Positions 1-11,181 of a stretch of DNA of 64,000 bases are shown here, piece by piece (the stretch's first letter is position 1; the number at the start of each line of letters is the position of its first letter). Made by a program: the position numbers and the translations under genes. The notes beneath the pieces are model-generated. The model had not been told where the DNA came from. It did not search any database and was given only the letters and a program-made list of their open reading frames with translations. Source of the stretch: Viola odorata (lineage: Eukaryota > Streptophyta > Magnoliopsida > Malpighiales > Violaceae); the NCBI GenBank assembly GCA_963691705.1, contig OY829539.1, positions 56,332,327 to 56,396,326 of the forward strand. Direction: 5' to 3'.

Positions 1-1540
1 CGTCGAACACGTCAAATATAGTAGTGAAATAGTTATGGAATTGGGGGTAGAAATACAACTTATCACTGTCTACAATAGCTTGTAGATGATGGTAAGAGGA
101 TCGTCCACAGAGACCTCTAGGGAATGTAGTTCTTGAGTTGACTTCCTCGTCACTGAGTTTTGGTTGGGTGTTATCTGAAACTAAAGACAAAACAGAAAAT
201 AATGAAAACAGTTTAAAATATAAAATAGTATTGGCCGAAGTCTAGGCCAAGACTGCGGGCTAGATTGGGAATGAGTCTAGTGATACAGAATTCCAGGTAA
301 GGGCGATGGGTGAGCTTGCGTTCTTATGCATCGATCATTGACCGAAGTATTTTCATCTCTTCTTCATAGTACTGCTATAGAGGGGAGGAACTCCTTTTCC
401 CTCCTATCTTCCCTCCTCTTCAAACTACTTGGCGGGTACTCCCTCTCCTGATAATCCTAGCCAAGGGACACCTTGCTGGTTAAAGGGTTTATCCGTTTGA
501 CTGCTGTCTTGAATGGTTGTTCACCTCTTCAATGGCACAGGGGAAGACAGTACCTAGGCTAAGTTCCTAGGTTGTCAATCTGGTCTCTACCTATTTTACC
601 TATTCTTCTAGTCTGCTCGAGACTAGTCACCTACTCCGTCTAACCGGCGGGTACTCCCTCTCCTTCTAGACTGGTTACAACTCTTCTCTCCTAGAGAACA
701 AGGATGATCAAACCTTGGCTCTAGTGAGTAAGCGATGGATTAAGTTCAAGAATAAATAAATACAAAGAAAGAGATTGTGAAGAACAGATTGTGTCTCACG
801 ATTGCATTAAGAACTTAAGCTCATCAACCCTTACCAAGAACAAGTGTTTAGCTACTCATACTCATGAATGAATAATAAGAATACTTGATTGCATAAATAA
901 ATTAAATCCGAGATTCAAAGAATTGAATCCGGAGCAATAGTATAAAAGTGTCGAATTGGGGAAGAAGAAGAGAGCGTAGAGAGAGGGAGGAAAAGGGGAG
1001 GACGAGATCAGCTATAAGAAAGCTAAAACTCCTCTGTCCTTCTCCAACTCAATCTCCTAAATAATCTCCTAAATAATCTCCTAAATAATCTCCTAAAAGA
1101 TTATTACAATTAATTGTTCTAAATATGGAAACTAAATCGCAATTAATTAAAGAGGGAGATCCCATGCGAGATTCTACATAAGATTGTCTTCCTATCCCTC
1201 TAAAATTGCTGGACAGCTGCTACGTGCCAGCTGTGAGAGTTCAACTCCAAAAATACTTCAATCGCTCCAAGCTGCAGTCTGATCGCAAAGGAGTCTTGGC
1301 CGGAGTCTAGGCCAAGACGATTCTGGTAAGCGCACTGCGTCGGATGCGAATATGTCTAGGCTAAGACCCAGGCCTAGACTCGAGTAATCAGCTTCAGCTC
1401 TCTTCTTCACGAATTCCTCTCTTGCTGCCTCCAAACCAGATCTAATTAAATGTGGGAAATTAAGGGATACATCAGTAAATTTACTGTCCAAAACTACAAA
1501 TAAATGGACAATAAAACATGATGAAATGCAATGCAATCAT
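1..1540 (-). mobile_element. LTR-like segment of a Gypsy-type retrotransposon, minus orientation, cut by window edge
   Basis: No protein domain is visible here. Read on the minus strand, the last 120 bases (plus positions 1-120) resemble the U5 end of large plant Gypsy LTRs: a phrase around GGACGATCCTCTTACCATC followed by an AT-rich tail. Similar phrases occur on the plus strand near 29705 and 31440. The segment carries short internal repeats: a 12-bp unit AATCTCCTAAAT four times at 1051-1098, the phrase GGCGGGTACTCCCTCTCCT twice (near 432 and 642), and several copies of GTCTAGGCCAAGAC-like words. The LTR call is inference from layout and memory of such ends; the outer end and any internal domains are outside the window, and the 1540 boundary is approximate. 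Confidence 0.4.
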
Positions 1541-1547
1541 CTAGCAT

Positions 1548-1800
1548 TTAAGTAAATTATTCACTTTAAATGTTTAACTTTGGATGAATATGTTTAAGTT
1601 TTAGTTAGTATTAATTATTAATATTAGTGTTATTAATATTAATATTAACTACTAATAATTTTAGTTTTCTACCATTTAAGTCAAATATTCACGGTAAGTG
1701 TTTAACTTTTGGATGAATATATTTAAGTTTTAGTACTATTAGTGTTATTAATATTAATTAGTATTATTAGTGTTATTATTATTAGTAGTATAGTATTACT
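1548..1800. repeat. Degenerate tandem repeat, about 125 bp, two copies
   Basis: Two diverged copies of an AT-rich segment follow one another. Each holds the phrase TTGGATGAATATRTTTAAG preceded by a TTTAACTTT word and followed by ATTAATATTAGTGTTATTAAT-like sequence. Nothing coding is seen. Confidence 0.6.
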
Positions 1801-1849
1801 ATTATAATTAATAAATATTAATTTTCATTTTTACTATTCATATTAAACA

Positions 1850-2161
1850 ATTAATTTTTACTAAATGCTGCATAATATATAAAAATAATATATGCACATG
1901 TTTCGAAGAAAGAAGCCGTCGGAAAAGGGAAGAGGCTTTTGACCAAATTTGGTAGTAAAAAACTGCAATCGTGAACCAAATTTTTTGTCGAAGTTCCCTT
2001 GAAAGATAATTGCGTCCATATTCTCGATCAAAAAATTTAATTTTGTTACGACTCATTTTTCGACGCCACGTTTCTGATAGGTTCCGTCAAAAAAAGTCAT
2101 TTCTGATGAAAATAACGTTTTTTTGGAAGAAAAAATCCGTCAGCAGTTTATTTTTGTAGTG
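1850..2161. mobile_element. CACTA (En/Spm) transposon terminus, other end not found
   Basis: The sequence ending at 2161 reads, on the minus strand, CACTACAAAAATAAACTG followed by GC-containing subterminal motifs around GACGGA. This is the standard end of plant CACTA elements. TTA follows at 2162-2164 and would be the 3-bp target duplication. I found no matching CACTA end to the left, so this is probably a truncated element. The left boundary given is only where the AT-rich repeats of 1548-1800 give way. No transposase coding sequence is visible. Confidence 0.55.
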
Positions 2162-4217
2162 TTAATACAATACTTTGATAAATATCAGACGCATCTCATC
2201 AAGAAACCAAACATAAGAATAAAACTACCTCACAAAATTAAAATAATTCCTTTGTTGCCTGCAACTTTATTCAAATAATAAAAAATTAAAAGTAAAAGCA
2301 AAATCACACTATTTAATTTCAATTCAATAAAATAATTATAGAGAAAAGACAAATAACAAATTTTGCAATTGAACCCGATAGTCTATTACGTATTCTCTTA
2401 AAAAAAGGAAAGATGAAAGCGCTCATAATTTTAAAGTTCAATACGATCATATGGAAAGGTTCTCAACAGAGAAAGTAACTAATGAATTTCTTTCTAACGA
2501 CTAACTCAACAGAGAGAGTTAATTTGGATGTTATCTTTCAATTGGAGAATTGAATAATCACTTGAGTTATCTACTAGTCTTTCTTTCACAACCCCTAAAT
2601 AATGAATAAAATAATGTCAAGCTTTTTTCTTATTATCATGATTAGAGAGAAAAATAATAAAATGTCAATTTTTATTTTCACGGGACGGATTAACTTGAAC
2701 ATATGAGTCATGGACAAAACTGGTAAAGAATAGAAATTAAACTTTGGGAGGATAAGGAGATGTTTCTCTCTTAAAAGAAGCCTTATATAGAAGGACAATT
2801 GATAAATATATATTGAAAGAAAACTGATAATATTGTGGACTGACATGAAATTATTTGTGGAAGGAAAAAAATTAATAATCAGTGTGTTATAACTTTAAAG
2901 CTAAACTTTAGGGAGTTTATTTGAGCCAGCAAAAGGCATGAACGCAAGATTATCGTAAACTAATGTTCCAGGTGGATAATTAGAGTGATGGCTATGTTAT
3001 TTTGACTCCTTCTCCGATTTCTTCATCTTACAAGCTCTTATTTGATGCAATTTGTCATCTTCTTAACTTGTAATGAGAAGTTCATGTAGCATAATTTATC
3101 TACATATTTCGAGAGAGAAATTTTATTGTTGACAGCTTGATTAATCTAGTTTATGATCTCACTTCGCACTACATTTAGGTAACGTTTGATCGGCGGAATT
3201 AAGAAAGAAAGTAATTTGAAAATTTGAAATTTCGAGCTTTATTGCGTTTGGTTGTCACAAGGAGAGTTGGGCTACCCGTAATCCGACTTTCCTTGACCCC
3301 TTCACTTTTTCTCAAAATGAGGGGAAATGATTTCATGGCTAAGGGGTGAGGAAAGTGATTCTCTAGTACAAGAAAAGTTATTTTCTTTGTTAAATTATAG
3401 AAAAATAATCCAATATAAAACTGTTTCATCGCCGACTTCATTCTCATTGTTCCTAACACTTCATTTATAATGAGATTGTGAAATTTGATGTGCGTGAATA
3501 CATATAGAATGTCTGAGCTGGTTTTGATTACTAAGAGTAGAGATAAAAGATTTGTTAATATGAGTTTCACTTCTTATCGATGGGATTAGTAAAGTTATAT
3601 ACATAATTTCAAATCTTATAAAAAATTATCAAGTTTTTAATCGGTCACTAAGTTTGATTATCTAATTTGAATTTTGTTCTTATTGCCCGCTAATAATTAT
3701 TATCTATTAAAGATAAAGTAATTTTTCTTACTTTTTTTACAATTATTAAGTACAAAACAAACAAAAGAATGCTACTTTCCTACGAATTTTAAATCTCAAT
3801 CAAATATAAAAAATTAACATTTCATCCGAGAGAGTAATTTAAAAGAAAAAAATAACATTTTATGAATCAAATCCTATCTTAATTTTGTGTTCGCCCCTCA
3901 CCTTATCCAAAAAGATATTTTGAGATTTCATTTTCGCGTAATGTAATATTGTGATCGTCGGGTTCCATTTATGAAAATAAATAAATATGAAACGCCATTA
4001 TTAAGAACCTGCCGACAATCACGGTAACTTGTAGCTAGACTGGTACCATGTGGGTGACGTTACGAGTGCGAGTAAGCCCCGTAAGTAACCATCACAATTT
4101 TTGTAAAGTGGTCTCCTCCACCGGTCCCTTCTGTGGGCTCCACTTCCACGTGATCTATGTTACACGAAATTCGAAGCAGTGGTCCCAGCCCGCGCAAAAA
4201 GAACAAGTTTAGCAAAA
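2162..4217. other. Intergenic AT-rich DNA, no gene recognised
   Basis: Open frames here (for example 3199-3570 and 2595-2846 on the minus strand) have no recognisable domain, are AT-biased in composition and lack plant start context. Sequence around 3180-3380 has the look of decayed transposon DNA, but I could not pair any ends. Confidence 0.6.
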
Positions 4218-4219
4218 TA

Positions 4220-4451
4220 CTCTCTCCGTCTATAAATAACTGTCGCTTTGACTTTAGGCACGCACTCTAAGGAGGCCGAATGATTCACTATTTGAAACAA
4301 TTTTGCCTCGAATTTTTTCTCGGACGTACGTTAAGAATTATTATACTTCGAAAAAAATTACGAAAATTTTTAGGGTCAAATAGTGAGTCATCCGGCCTCC
4401 TTAAAATGTGTATCCAAAGTCAAAGTGTCCATTAATAATGAACGGAGAGAG
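4220..4451. mobile_element. Stowaway-type MITE (Tc1/mariner), complete, 232 bp
   Basis: The ends are inverted repeats beginning CTCTCTCCGTC and closing GAACGGAGAGAG. A TA duplication flanks them at 4218-4219 and 4452-4453. The interior is itself a near palindrome, with GGAGGCCGAATGATTCACTA mirrored by TAGTGAGTCATCCGGCCTCC. The same interior occurs in the elements at 52163-52395 and in the left half of 28097-29831, so these form one family. There is no coding capacity; such elements move with a mariner transposase supplied elsewhere. Confidence 0.9.
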
Positions 4452-4453
4452 TA

Positions 4454-5451
4454 GTAAATCACTAATCAGAATAAACAAGCAAGATTGAGCTTTTCTAATT
4501 TTCTCTTGAACATGACCAGTTATGTTAGAAGAATCTGAACCGTTCAATAAAATTGGACAAATAAGATTAAAAATTCAAATAATTAATAAATTGACTACTT
4601 TTAAATTTTATTGACTCAAAAGATTAAAAGATTAAAATCTCGTGAAATCCAGCTCACACCATCAACTGCATTGATTATCGATAAAAAAAAGTCACCAACC
4701 GCATTTAACCTTACCACGTGTCTCCCATGCAAGCTCTCGTCATATAAATTCCCCGTCTTTTTCTTCTATCCGTAATGATGATATGGATCTGTTCAACTTC
4801 AAACTAGCTACTTATGTTAATTAGAGAAAATCAAACCCTTTAACTTCAAAAACTATTCCGTAACCAATGAACTAAATGACTATTTTAATAATAATTTATT
4901 ATTTTTATAAACATACCAATTATACCTCAAATAGTAAATTCCAAGTTGGATTTTACACACTTCCAACATTACTTTTTATTATTATTATTTCTTGTCAAAT
5001 ATTTAAAATACTTTATTACTAAAAAAACTCAAATAGGTTTGGCAAAAACACAACCAAGTCTTACATTACCTTATTATAATCATCTTCATAATCCTTTACA
5101 TTTACTGATTGATCACGGGCACACAGACACTACAATGAAGCTTTATTAGCTAAAATAAAATATTTAATGACCCCACCAACTCAACCATATCCGCACCTTC
5201 ATTTGATTGGAAATTTATTCAGAAGGGCCCCACTTGCATCGTCCTAATCAATGTCCACAAATCCAAACCTGTCCTACCCTGCTAGTATTATAATTATAAA
5301 GTAAAGTTGCAGCAAATTCTACCCTCTCTCTCTTTTCATTATTTACCAGGGGTAAAAAGGTAAAACTGAATCTACTCAAACTCAATTCAAACCAAACAAA
5401 TTCCAAACCCACACATCCATTTACTAGATGCATCATCTACTGCGTTACTAA
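4454..5451. other. Downstream region of the aspartic protease gene
   Basis: No gene is seen. Since the protease is on the minus strand, its 3' UTR lies here. TTTATT at 5214-5219 reads AATAAA on the minus strand, about 235 bases past the stop, and is a possible poly(A) signal. The small open frames 4946-5149 and 5248-5436 have no features of real genes. Confidence 0.4.
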
Positions 5452-6936
5452 CTAGCACTTGTTGCTGGAGAATCCTACACGGTTGTTAGCCAGGTCGAAG
5501 GTGACACGTGTCCCTTCTTGCTGCACGTTCCCTATTATGGACAAAGAAGACGACGTAGGAGCGAAAGCAAAACAATACGTCCCAGCGGAATCCAGCGGGA
5601 TCAGGTAATTGGCTGCGGGTAAGTTCCATGATTTCCCATCCGCGAAATGGAACGACACCGTCGGCACCCTCACGCTCCCTTGACCAGACAGATCGTAACA
5701 CGTGTCGAACAGCGCCACACCACTCGTGGATCTCAAGTCCTGAGTCAGCCCCACGAACGCGTCACGCAGCGAGTTGTACGCCTGAGTCTGCAACCGAGTT
5801 ATGGCGGTCCCACAGTCCACAATCACCCCTCCGTTACCCGACTCGTCCAGCTGGAAGACAGACGCCGGGATCGAAACCATCCGCCCGCCCACACTCATCC
5901 CGGTCAGCCCTACATAGAAAAACGTATCGATCTTCCGGTTCCGTAAAAGAGGAGCCACGACTGAGTCACTGGGCTGGGCCGAGTTGAAATCGAGAGTGGA
6001 CGATCCGGCAGAGTCGCGATTCACTAAGCAGTAAGAAAACGACGACGCTTTGAGTTGGGATGTCAGTGAGAGTGTGCCACCACCGAGACCGAGCAAACCG
6101 GCAGAACCCACGAACAGCCCTTCGTTATCGTGTCCGCAACCTATCGCGACGTTTCTGATAGTCCCCGATGTGCCAAACGATACCGTTTCGGTCACGAACT
6201 GGCCGTACGTGAACGACCCGTCGCCGTAATTGACCTGGTAAAGGCACTGACCGTTTCTGCAGCTTGACATTTCGAGAGAGCTGCACTCCTGAGATTGGCA
6301 GGAGAGAGGTGAGTAGGTAGACGACGTCGTCGGGTTAAAAATAGGATCCGATTGTTCATAACAGTCGGTGCAGGGCTGGCATTGGAGCCAGCTGACGTCA
6401 CTTCCGGTGTCGAGAACCATGAAGTAAGGTTTCGCCGGGCTCCCCACCCCGACTCGGGAGAAGTACTCGCCGCTGCCGTGGCTGGTGCCAGAAGTGACCG
6501 GGGTGGAGAGATCTTGGGGTTGGATCTCGGTCTGGAGAGGGGTGAGGTCAGATCTGGAGACGCCATCCACGGCGAGCTGGACTCTTGCGGTGATGGCGGC
6601 GACTCGGGCTGAATCGCGGTGGAGGCGGGAGAGGACGAGGGAGTTGTAGTCTTTGTGGTGGCTTTTGTGGAAGGTGTCGCGGGTGCGGAGCTCGAGGGAG
6701 ATGGAAATGGAGGAATTGAGGGAAGTAGGGATGGATTGGGCTAGTGAATTGAGAGGGTTTTGGGTGTTGGGGTCGAAGGAGAGGATGGATTTGGCTAGGC
6801 GGAGAGAGGCGGAGACATCGAGGACTGAAGTGGCTGCGCTGGTATTACTGTCGTCTAGTAAGGAGCGCGAGAGGAAGGAGGAGAAGTTTAAAGAGAAGAG
6901 AATGGCGGAGAGGAGAAGGAATGTTGGTTTCGCCAT
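5452..6936 (-). CDS. Secreted A1 aspartic protease, ASPG1-like
   Basis: This is a single-exon gene for 494 residues, the usual length for this plant family of atypical aspartic proteases. Residues 1 to about 24 form a hydrophobic signal peptide, so secretion or entry to the endomembrane system is expected. A propeptide-like region follows to about 155 (HRDSARVAAI at 106-115 is a family hallmark). The mature two-lobed A1 domain starts near EYFSRVGVGSPAKP. The first catalytic motif is DTGS (176-179). The flap carries YGDGS (237-241). The second catalytic motif is DCGT (374-377), with Cys where pepsins have Ser or Thr. A cysteine-rich insertion (CQPCTDC, about 186-192) is typical of plant nepenthesin-type enzymes. 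The C-terminus SIIGNVQQEGTRVTFDL and final Cys match ASPG1-like proteins. Arabidopsis ASPG1 acts in ABA-linked guard-cell and seed processes; the same role here is only inference. GC content is clearly above the flanks, which explains several long antisense frames. Confidence 0.93.
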   Translation of the reverse strand: MAKPTFLLLSAILFSLNFSSFLSRSLLDDSNTSAATSVLDVSASLRLAKSILSFDPNTQNPLNSLAQSIPTSLNSSISISLELRTRDTFHKSHHKDYNSLVLSRLHRDSARVAAITARVQLAVDGVSRSDLTPLQTEIQPQDLSTPVTSGTSHGSGEYFSRVGVGSPAKPYFMVLDTGSDVSWLQCQPCTDCYEQSDPIFNPTTSSTYSPLSCQSQECSSLEMSSCRNGQCLYQVNYGDGSFTYGQFVTETVSFGTSGTIRNVAIGCGHDNEGLFVGSAGLLGLGGGTLSLTSQLKASSFSYCLVNRDSAGSSTLDFNSAQPSDSVVAPLLRNRKIDTFFYVGLTGMSVGGRMVSIPASVFQLDESGNGGVIVDCGTAITRLQTQAYNSLRDAFVGLTQDLRSTSGVALFDTCYDLSGQGSVRVPTVSFHFADGKSWNLPAANYLIPLDSAGTYCFAFAPTSSSLSIIGNVQQEGTRVTFDLANNRVGFSSNKC

Positions 6937-7911
6937 TTTCTTTTTATTTAATTTTTTCGAAAGAGATGCTTTTTTGTTTAACTATGGTGAAGAGAGATTA
7001 TTTAGAGGAAGGGAGGGGAGGAGATTGCGGTGGTGATGGTGGCCAGACGCGGAAATAAAGCCTGGGGCTCACTCTAGTACGTCATGTTTTGTCTTTATTA
7101 ATAGAAAAGGTGGGAAGGAGGAAAAAAATGGATTTTTTAATTTTTTAAAATAATTAATGGATTGATGGAGATTTCAGATTTGAAAACAACCAAAAAGTAA
7201 AGGCTCTCAACCTAACATTGGGACTTGAGTTGAATGCTGTGGAGCATGATTAATATGTTCATTGTAATTAATTTTTGTTAAAAAAAAGTTTCTAGTGACT
7301 ATCTTGTTTAATGCAGATGTTGTTGTCACACCTAAAATTAATTACTTTTTTAAGTTTATATTTGTTGCTCCTTCGTTTCATATTAAATTTCATTTTTTTT
7401 AAAAATATGTTTCATTATTTAATTGTTATATTTCAATTTTAAAATTACTTTTTATAATTAATAAAAAAAATTAATTCTAAATTAATTACCTTTTGAACGA
7501 AAATTAAAAATAACGGTTGATAATCAATAAGGACAGTTTAGTTAATAATTATATAATAAATGTAAACTAATGATCACATTAATTATTATGAAAATTGAAA
7601 TAATGATATCTAATAAAAGTCGGGGGAAGTAGTGTTTTATAATACGTGCAGGTTGTAAAAATTATTACTATTAAATTTAAACTTTGCCCTCTGTATTTTA
7701 AAGACTATCCATTTAACTATATTCCTATATATCAAGATTGATTTTAGTACGAATGCCCCCTTAACCTCTCATTTAATCCTAACTTACCCATCGATAAATA
7801 AAAAACGTTATTAGAGATAAGTAACTATAAAGGACCAACTGATCTCCCAAATGAGTCAGCCGTGTAGAAACAATTTTTTCTTTAAATACGATAACTTTTT
7901 AAAAATTAATA
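6937..7911. other. Upstream region of the aspartic protease gene and intergenic DNA
   Basis: The protease promoter should lie in the first few hundred bases. On the minus strand a TCTAAATAAT word (plus about 6997-7006) could serve as a weak TATA-like element 60-70 bases before the start codon. From about 7130 onward the DNA is AT-rich with no recognisable gene. Confidence 0.3.
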
Positions 7912-8172
7912 CTCCCTCCGGACACAATTAAATGACGTTTTAGAATAGTAAAAATTCGTAGGGCAATGATCTTTGATCTTATGTTATTCTACATTGTTTC
8001 ATTCTTACCCCTAATTTCCACTCAAATTACCACACCATCATCAAATTGGGTTGATTCATAAAAAAAAAATAGTCATTTGTACAAAATATATGCTTCGGAA
8101 TGCATAAAATGACAAGTATTGTGAACAATAAAAATTCGTAAAAAAGTGACAGTTATTTATGTCCAGAGGGAG
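7912..8172. mobile_element. Stowaway-type MITE, 261 bp
   Basis: Inverted ends read CTCCCTCCGGACACAATTAA on the left and, on the minus strand, CTCCCTCTGGACATAAATAA from the right. TA flanks both sides (7910-7911 and 8173-8174). The interior differs from the 4220 family, so it is a second subfamily. No coding capacity. Confidence 0.85.
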
Positions 8173-8762
8173 TATTAACAAGAAATAATAAAAACGAATG
8201 AAAATTTACGACAAATTTGTTTCTTAGAAAAGAAAAATCCCAATATCAAGAATACTTATGTAACTAGATTTTCATTTATACAATGGAACTAATTACTTAA
8301 TGCTTAATTTTAAATTCTCAACCGATTTTATAGTGGTATCTTAGTAGCATCAATATACCAAGGTTGCTAAATATATAGGGCTATTTGAGATGCATAAATA
8401 TATGGTGAACATAAGCCTATTTTTCAATTGGTTTATGCCCTGAGTAGTTAATTTCAAATTAATTACTATCTTTTTTTAGTATACTATGATTGAAAATTAA
8501 TATGAAAATTGTGCAAAGTATCATTAGGGAATCAATTTTGGATTCGAATCTCAACTTCAAAAATATTTGTTTATAACTTTACAATAATAATTCAACTATA
8601 GCTATAATATTCTCGTAAGTGGCTTCCAAAAGATGGAGGGAAGTTCTTTAGATTAAAACTATCCTTTTCCTAACTTCTAACGCGCAATATTTAAGAAAAT
8701 GTAAACTAAGTAAAAATCCAATAGTTTATAAAATATTTCATTTAACTTCTTATAATTTAAAA
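8173..8762. other. Intergenic AT-rich DNA, no gene recognised
   Basis: I see no coding sequence, RNA gene or paired repeat in this stretch between the Stowaway and the hAT element. Confidence 0.6.
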
Positions 8763-8974
8763 TAAGGATGGCAAAATGGACGGACGAACGTCCATAAACC
8801 TAGTCCGTTTAGTCCAAGAAAGAAACATAAGAGACTAATCCCAACCCATTTAATAAATAGACGGACCAATCTCGTCCATCTAAATTAATCGGGTTTGGAC
8901 GGGTTCCCATCTAAATAATTTTTTTTCAAAAATAAAAAATCAATTTCTTTTTTTAAAAAATTGTACCTGGGAAA

Positions 8975-9310
8975 GATTCATGGGTTGAGTCATGGGGTTA
9001 TAAATGAAACCATGAACACCATCACGAAAAATTATGTCATTACAAAAATATATCATCGAACAATTCATGAGTTGAGTCATGGAGTTATGAGTGAAACCAT
9101 AAACATCACCATGAAAATTTCTGTCATTACAAAAACATATCAGCGAAAGATTCATGGGTTAAGTCATGGGGTTATGAATGAAACTATGAACACCACAACG
9201 AACATTTTCTGCCACTACAAAAATATATCAACAAAATATTCATGAGTTGAGTTATAGGGTGATGAAAGAAATCATGTATACCACAACAAATATTTTCTAC
9301 CATTAAGGTC
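8975..9310. repeat. Minisatellite, 87-bp unit, nearly four copies
   Basis: The phrase ATTCATGRGTTGAGTCATGG recurs at about 8976, 9063, 9150 and 9237, each followed by GAAACCATGAACACCA- and ATTACAAAAATATATC-like words. The spacing is 87 bases, a multiple of three, which keeps frames open on both strands (8961-9245 plus, 8940-9155 minus). These frames are probably a by-product of the repeat. It lies inside the hAT element near its left end. Confidence 0.85.
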
Positions 9311-9330
9311 CATCACACAACCTTATATAA

Positions 9331-9591
9331 TTAATAACTAAAAATCATTTCAAACTTAAGTCTACATACAAAAATATGAAAATCGTATAGATTTACATAA
9401 ACATAGAATCTCTTTCTCTTGTTATCCTTTCTAGTTATTAAATCAAAGTAAGTCCACGATCCTGAAGTTAACCTCCTTTTTCTTTTGCCCGAAGAAGGAA
9501 GATTTTCTTCTTCCAAACCATTAACTTCAATCTTAATCGATGAACTTTGAGCATTTCTATTAGTTTCCAAAGTTGTACATGCATCTTCCAT
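9331..9591 (-). pseudogene. N-terminal fragment of hAT transposase (BED finger start)
   Basis: The 86-codon frame contains KRKRRLTSGSWTYFDLITRK after an acidic leader (residues about 36-55). This matches the start of RICESLEEPER/Tam3-type hAT transposases, where a basic KRK(R/K)LTS-W-F segment opens the BED zinc finger. The CxxC and H-H zinc ligands that should follow are replaced by an unrelated tail (FYVYVNLYDFHIF), and no hAT dimerisation domain is found between here and the element's left end. I read this as the remnant of an internally deleted element; an exon boundary near residue 60 is also possible. It is not expected to be active. Confidence 0.6.
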
Positions 9592-11000
9592 CTACATTAG
9601 AAAACTAATAAGAACACAAGAAAATAGGTATACCACTCCAGAAGCAAAAAGCAGGTATACAACTTCAGAAGCAAAAAGCAAGTGTAAACTTAGCATAGGA
9701 ACAATGATTAGGGGGGCAAAAAATAGGTATGTTGTGCGCAGATTGCAAATGCTTGGTCATCAGCATGACATGGCAGAGCTTTCAGGGAGCACCCTTTACC
9801 ATATATAAGTAGAAGAACAGAAGCCCAACTTGCAGGCAAGCAAGTTAAGCCAAATACTAACACCAAGTAGGACAGAGCAAAAAGTCAGGAAAGTGCATTC
9901 AATATTCACAATGCTATGGCTAAGAAGACATTTTGTCCTTCCCAAATTTGCAAACAGAACAAACAAAACTTCCCTAATTTTTTTCTCCATTTTCTTCTGA
10001 TCAGAAGCAGTACTAGAAAACATAATAATATTTTTTCCTTATGTTCAGAAACATTACCAGGTTTATCAATCAGCAGAATTAGTTACTGCGAGTTGTTGTG
10101 ATATTGTGCAAGTTCAAAACAAATGAACATAGCAATTATCACCTAGGCTAATCCTTTCATTTTCTCCATCGACAGTTTTCTTCTTCACCCTTACTGCAGT
10201 TCTCGCCCTCTAACTCTCAAAGCCAAAAGCTAAAATCTCCTAAATATTTTCTTTTGTGAATAGCGCGATTGATCAAGATGAACATACTAGCTAGGTGTAA
10301 AGCATATTCCAACATCTTAAGTGCTAATTCAAATGACATTCTTATACAAACTATTAAAACTCACTGCAATTCACAAGACACTAAAATGCTACAAGAAACT
10401 AGCATTGTAGCACAACATGATCCTCGACTCAAATTTGCATCAGCCAACAGAAAGCACGTTGCGGAGGCAGCTACAGGCACCACTTATGATGCTATATGAG
10501 GGGTGTTTTTCCAAAATCATCAAACGTCTTATTCCCAAACTAGCTAAAATCAGCCAAACAATGCAATCAACATCAAGCCAACAGATGGATTCATAATTGC
10601 ATCAAGTAATCCAAGAATCACCCTCCCAACAATTTAATTGGTCGGTCAAGAAACGAGATGATTTACTAGAAATCTGAAACTGCTTCCCGCCGAGCAATTA
10701 TGTTGTACCAGTGGCAGCGATGTCGAGTGCGGGCCCGCTGAGTGGGGCAAAATGCAGGTTGAACAAGTGATGTTGATGCAAGAACTCGGGGTCGCTCTGT
10801 CGATGAAGGAGGGAGAGGATGAGTTTGTAAGTGTGGCCAAAGTGGAGAAGCGAATCAGGGGATTGAAATATAACAGGGGTATTTTAATGGTCAGGTGGCG
10901 GAACTGCGACGGTTAGGGCTAGGAGAAGGAGGACATTGGGATAAGAAGATTTGAGTTCGTTAGAAAATATTAGATAAATATAATTTTTTTAAAATTAAAT
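9592..11000 (-). other. Probable 5' leader/intron region of the deleted hAT element
   Basis: No domain is found. On the minus strand the CT-rich stretch around 10640-10930 has higher GC content than its surroundings and an open frame of 64 codons (10646-10840), consistent with a transposase 5' UTR exon. The frames at 9796-10101 and 10269-10499 have no recognisable similarity. Confidence 0.35.
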
Positions 11001-11181
11001 AATGTGTTAAAAAAAGTAAATAATAAATGGATAGACGGGAACCTGTCGGGTTTTTCCGCGCATAGAACGAGATGGGTTGGACCTGTCCCGTTTATTAAAT
11101 GAGACTAAAATTATTGTCCATATCCTGTCTAAATTGGACAGATGAGACGGATATATGAATAATGTTTCATATTGCCACCGA

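Larger units (their letters stand above)
8763..11181 (-). mobile_element. hAT-type DNA transposon with internal deletion, about 2.4 kb
   Basis: The left end TAAGGATGGCAAAATGG and, on the minus strand, the right end TCGGTGGCAATATGAAAC are similar imperfect inverted repeats with the GGATGGCAA core common in plant hAT elements. Inverted similarity extends about 170 bases inward; for example GGGTTTGGACGGGTTCCCAT near 8890 pairs with AAACCCGACAGGTTCCCGT read from about 11057. A BED-finger transposase start lies at 9331-9591 on the minus strand; the catalytic region is absent. An untranslated leader and introns probably fill 9600-11000. I could not find a convincing 8-bp target duplication, so the exact ends are uncertain by a few bases. 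Confidence 0.7.

Noticed and set aside
5628..6612. Several long frames opposite or offset to the aspartic protease gene
   Set aside because: Shadow frames in a GC-rich exon; no domains, and the protease frame is clearly the real one.
8975..9310. CRISPR-like array of regularly spaced repeats
   Set aside because: The units are contiguous 87-base tandem copies without unique spacers, in a plant nuclear context.
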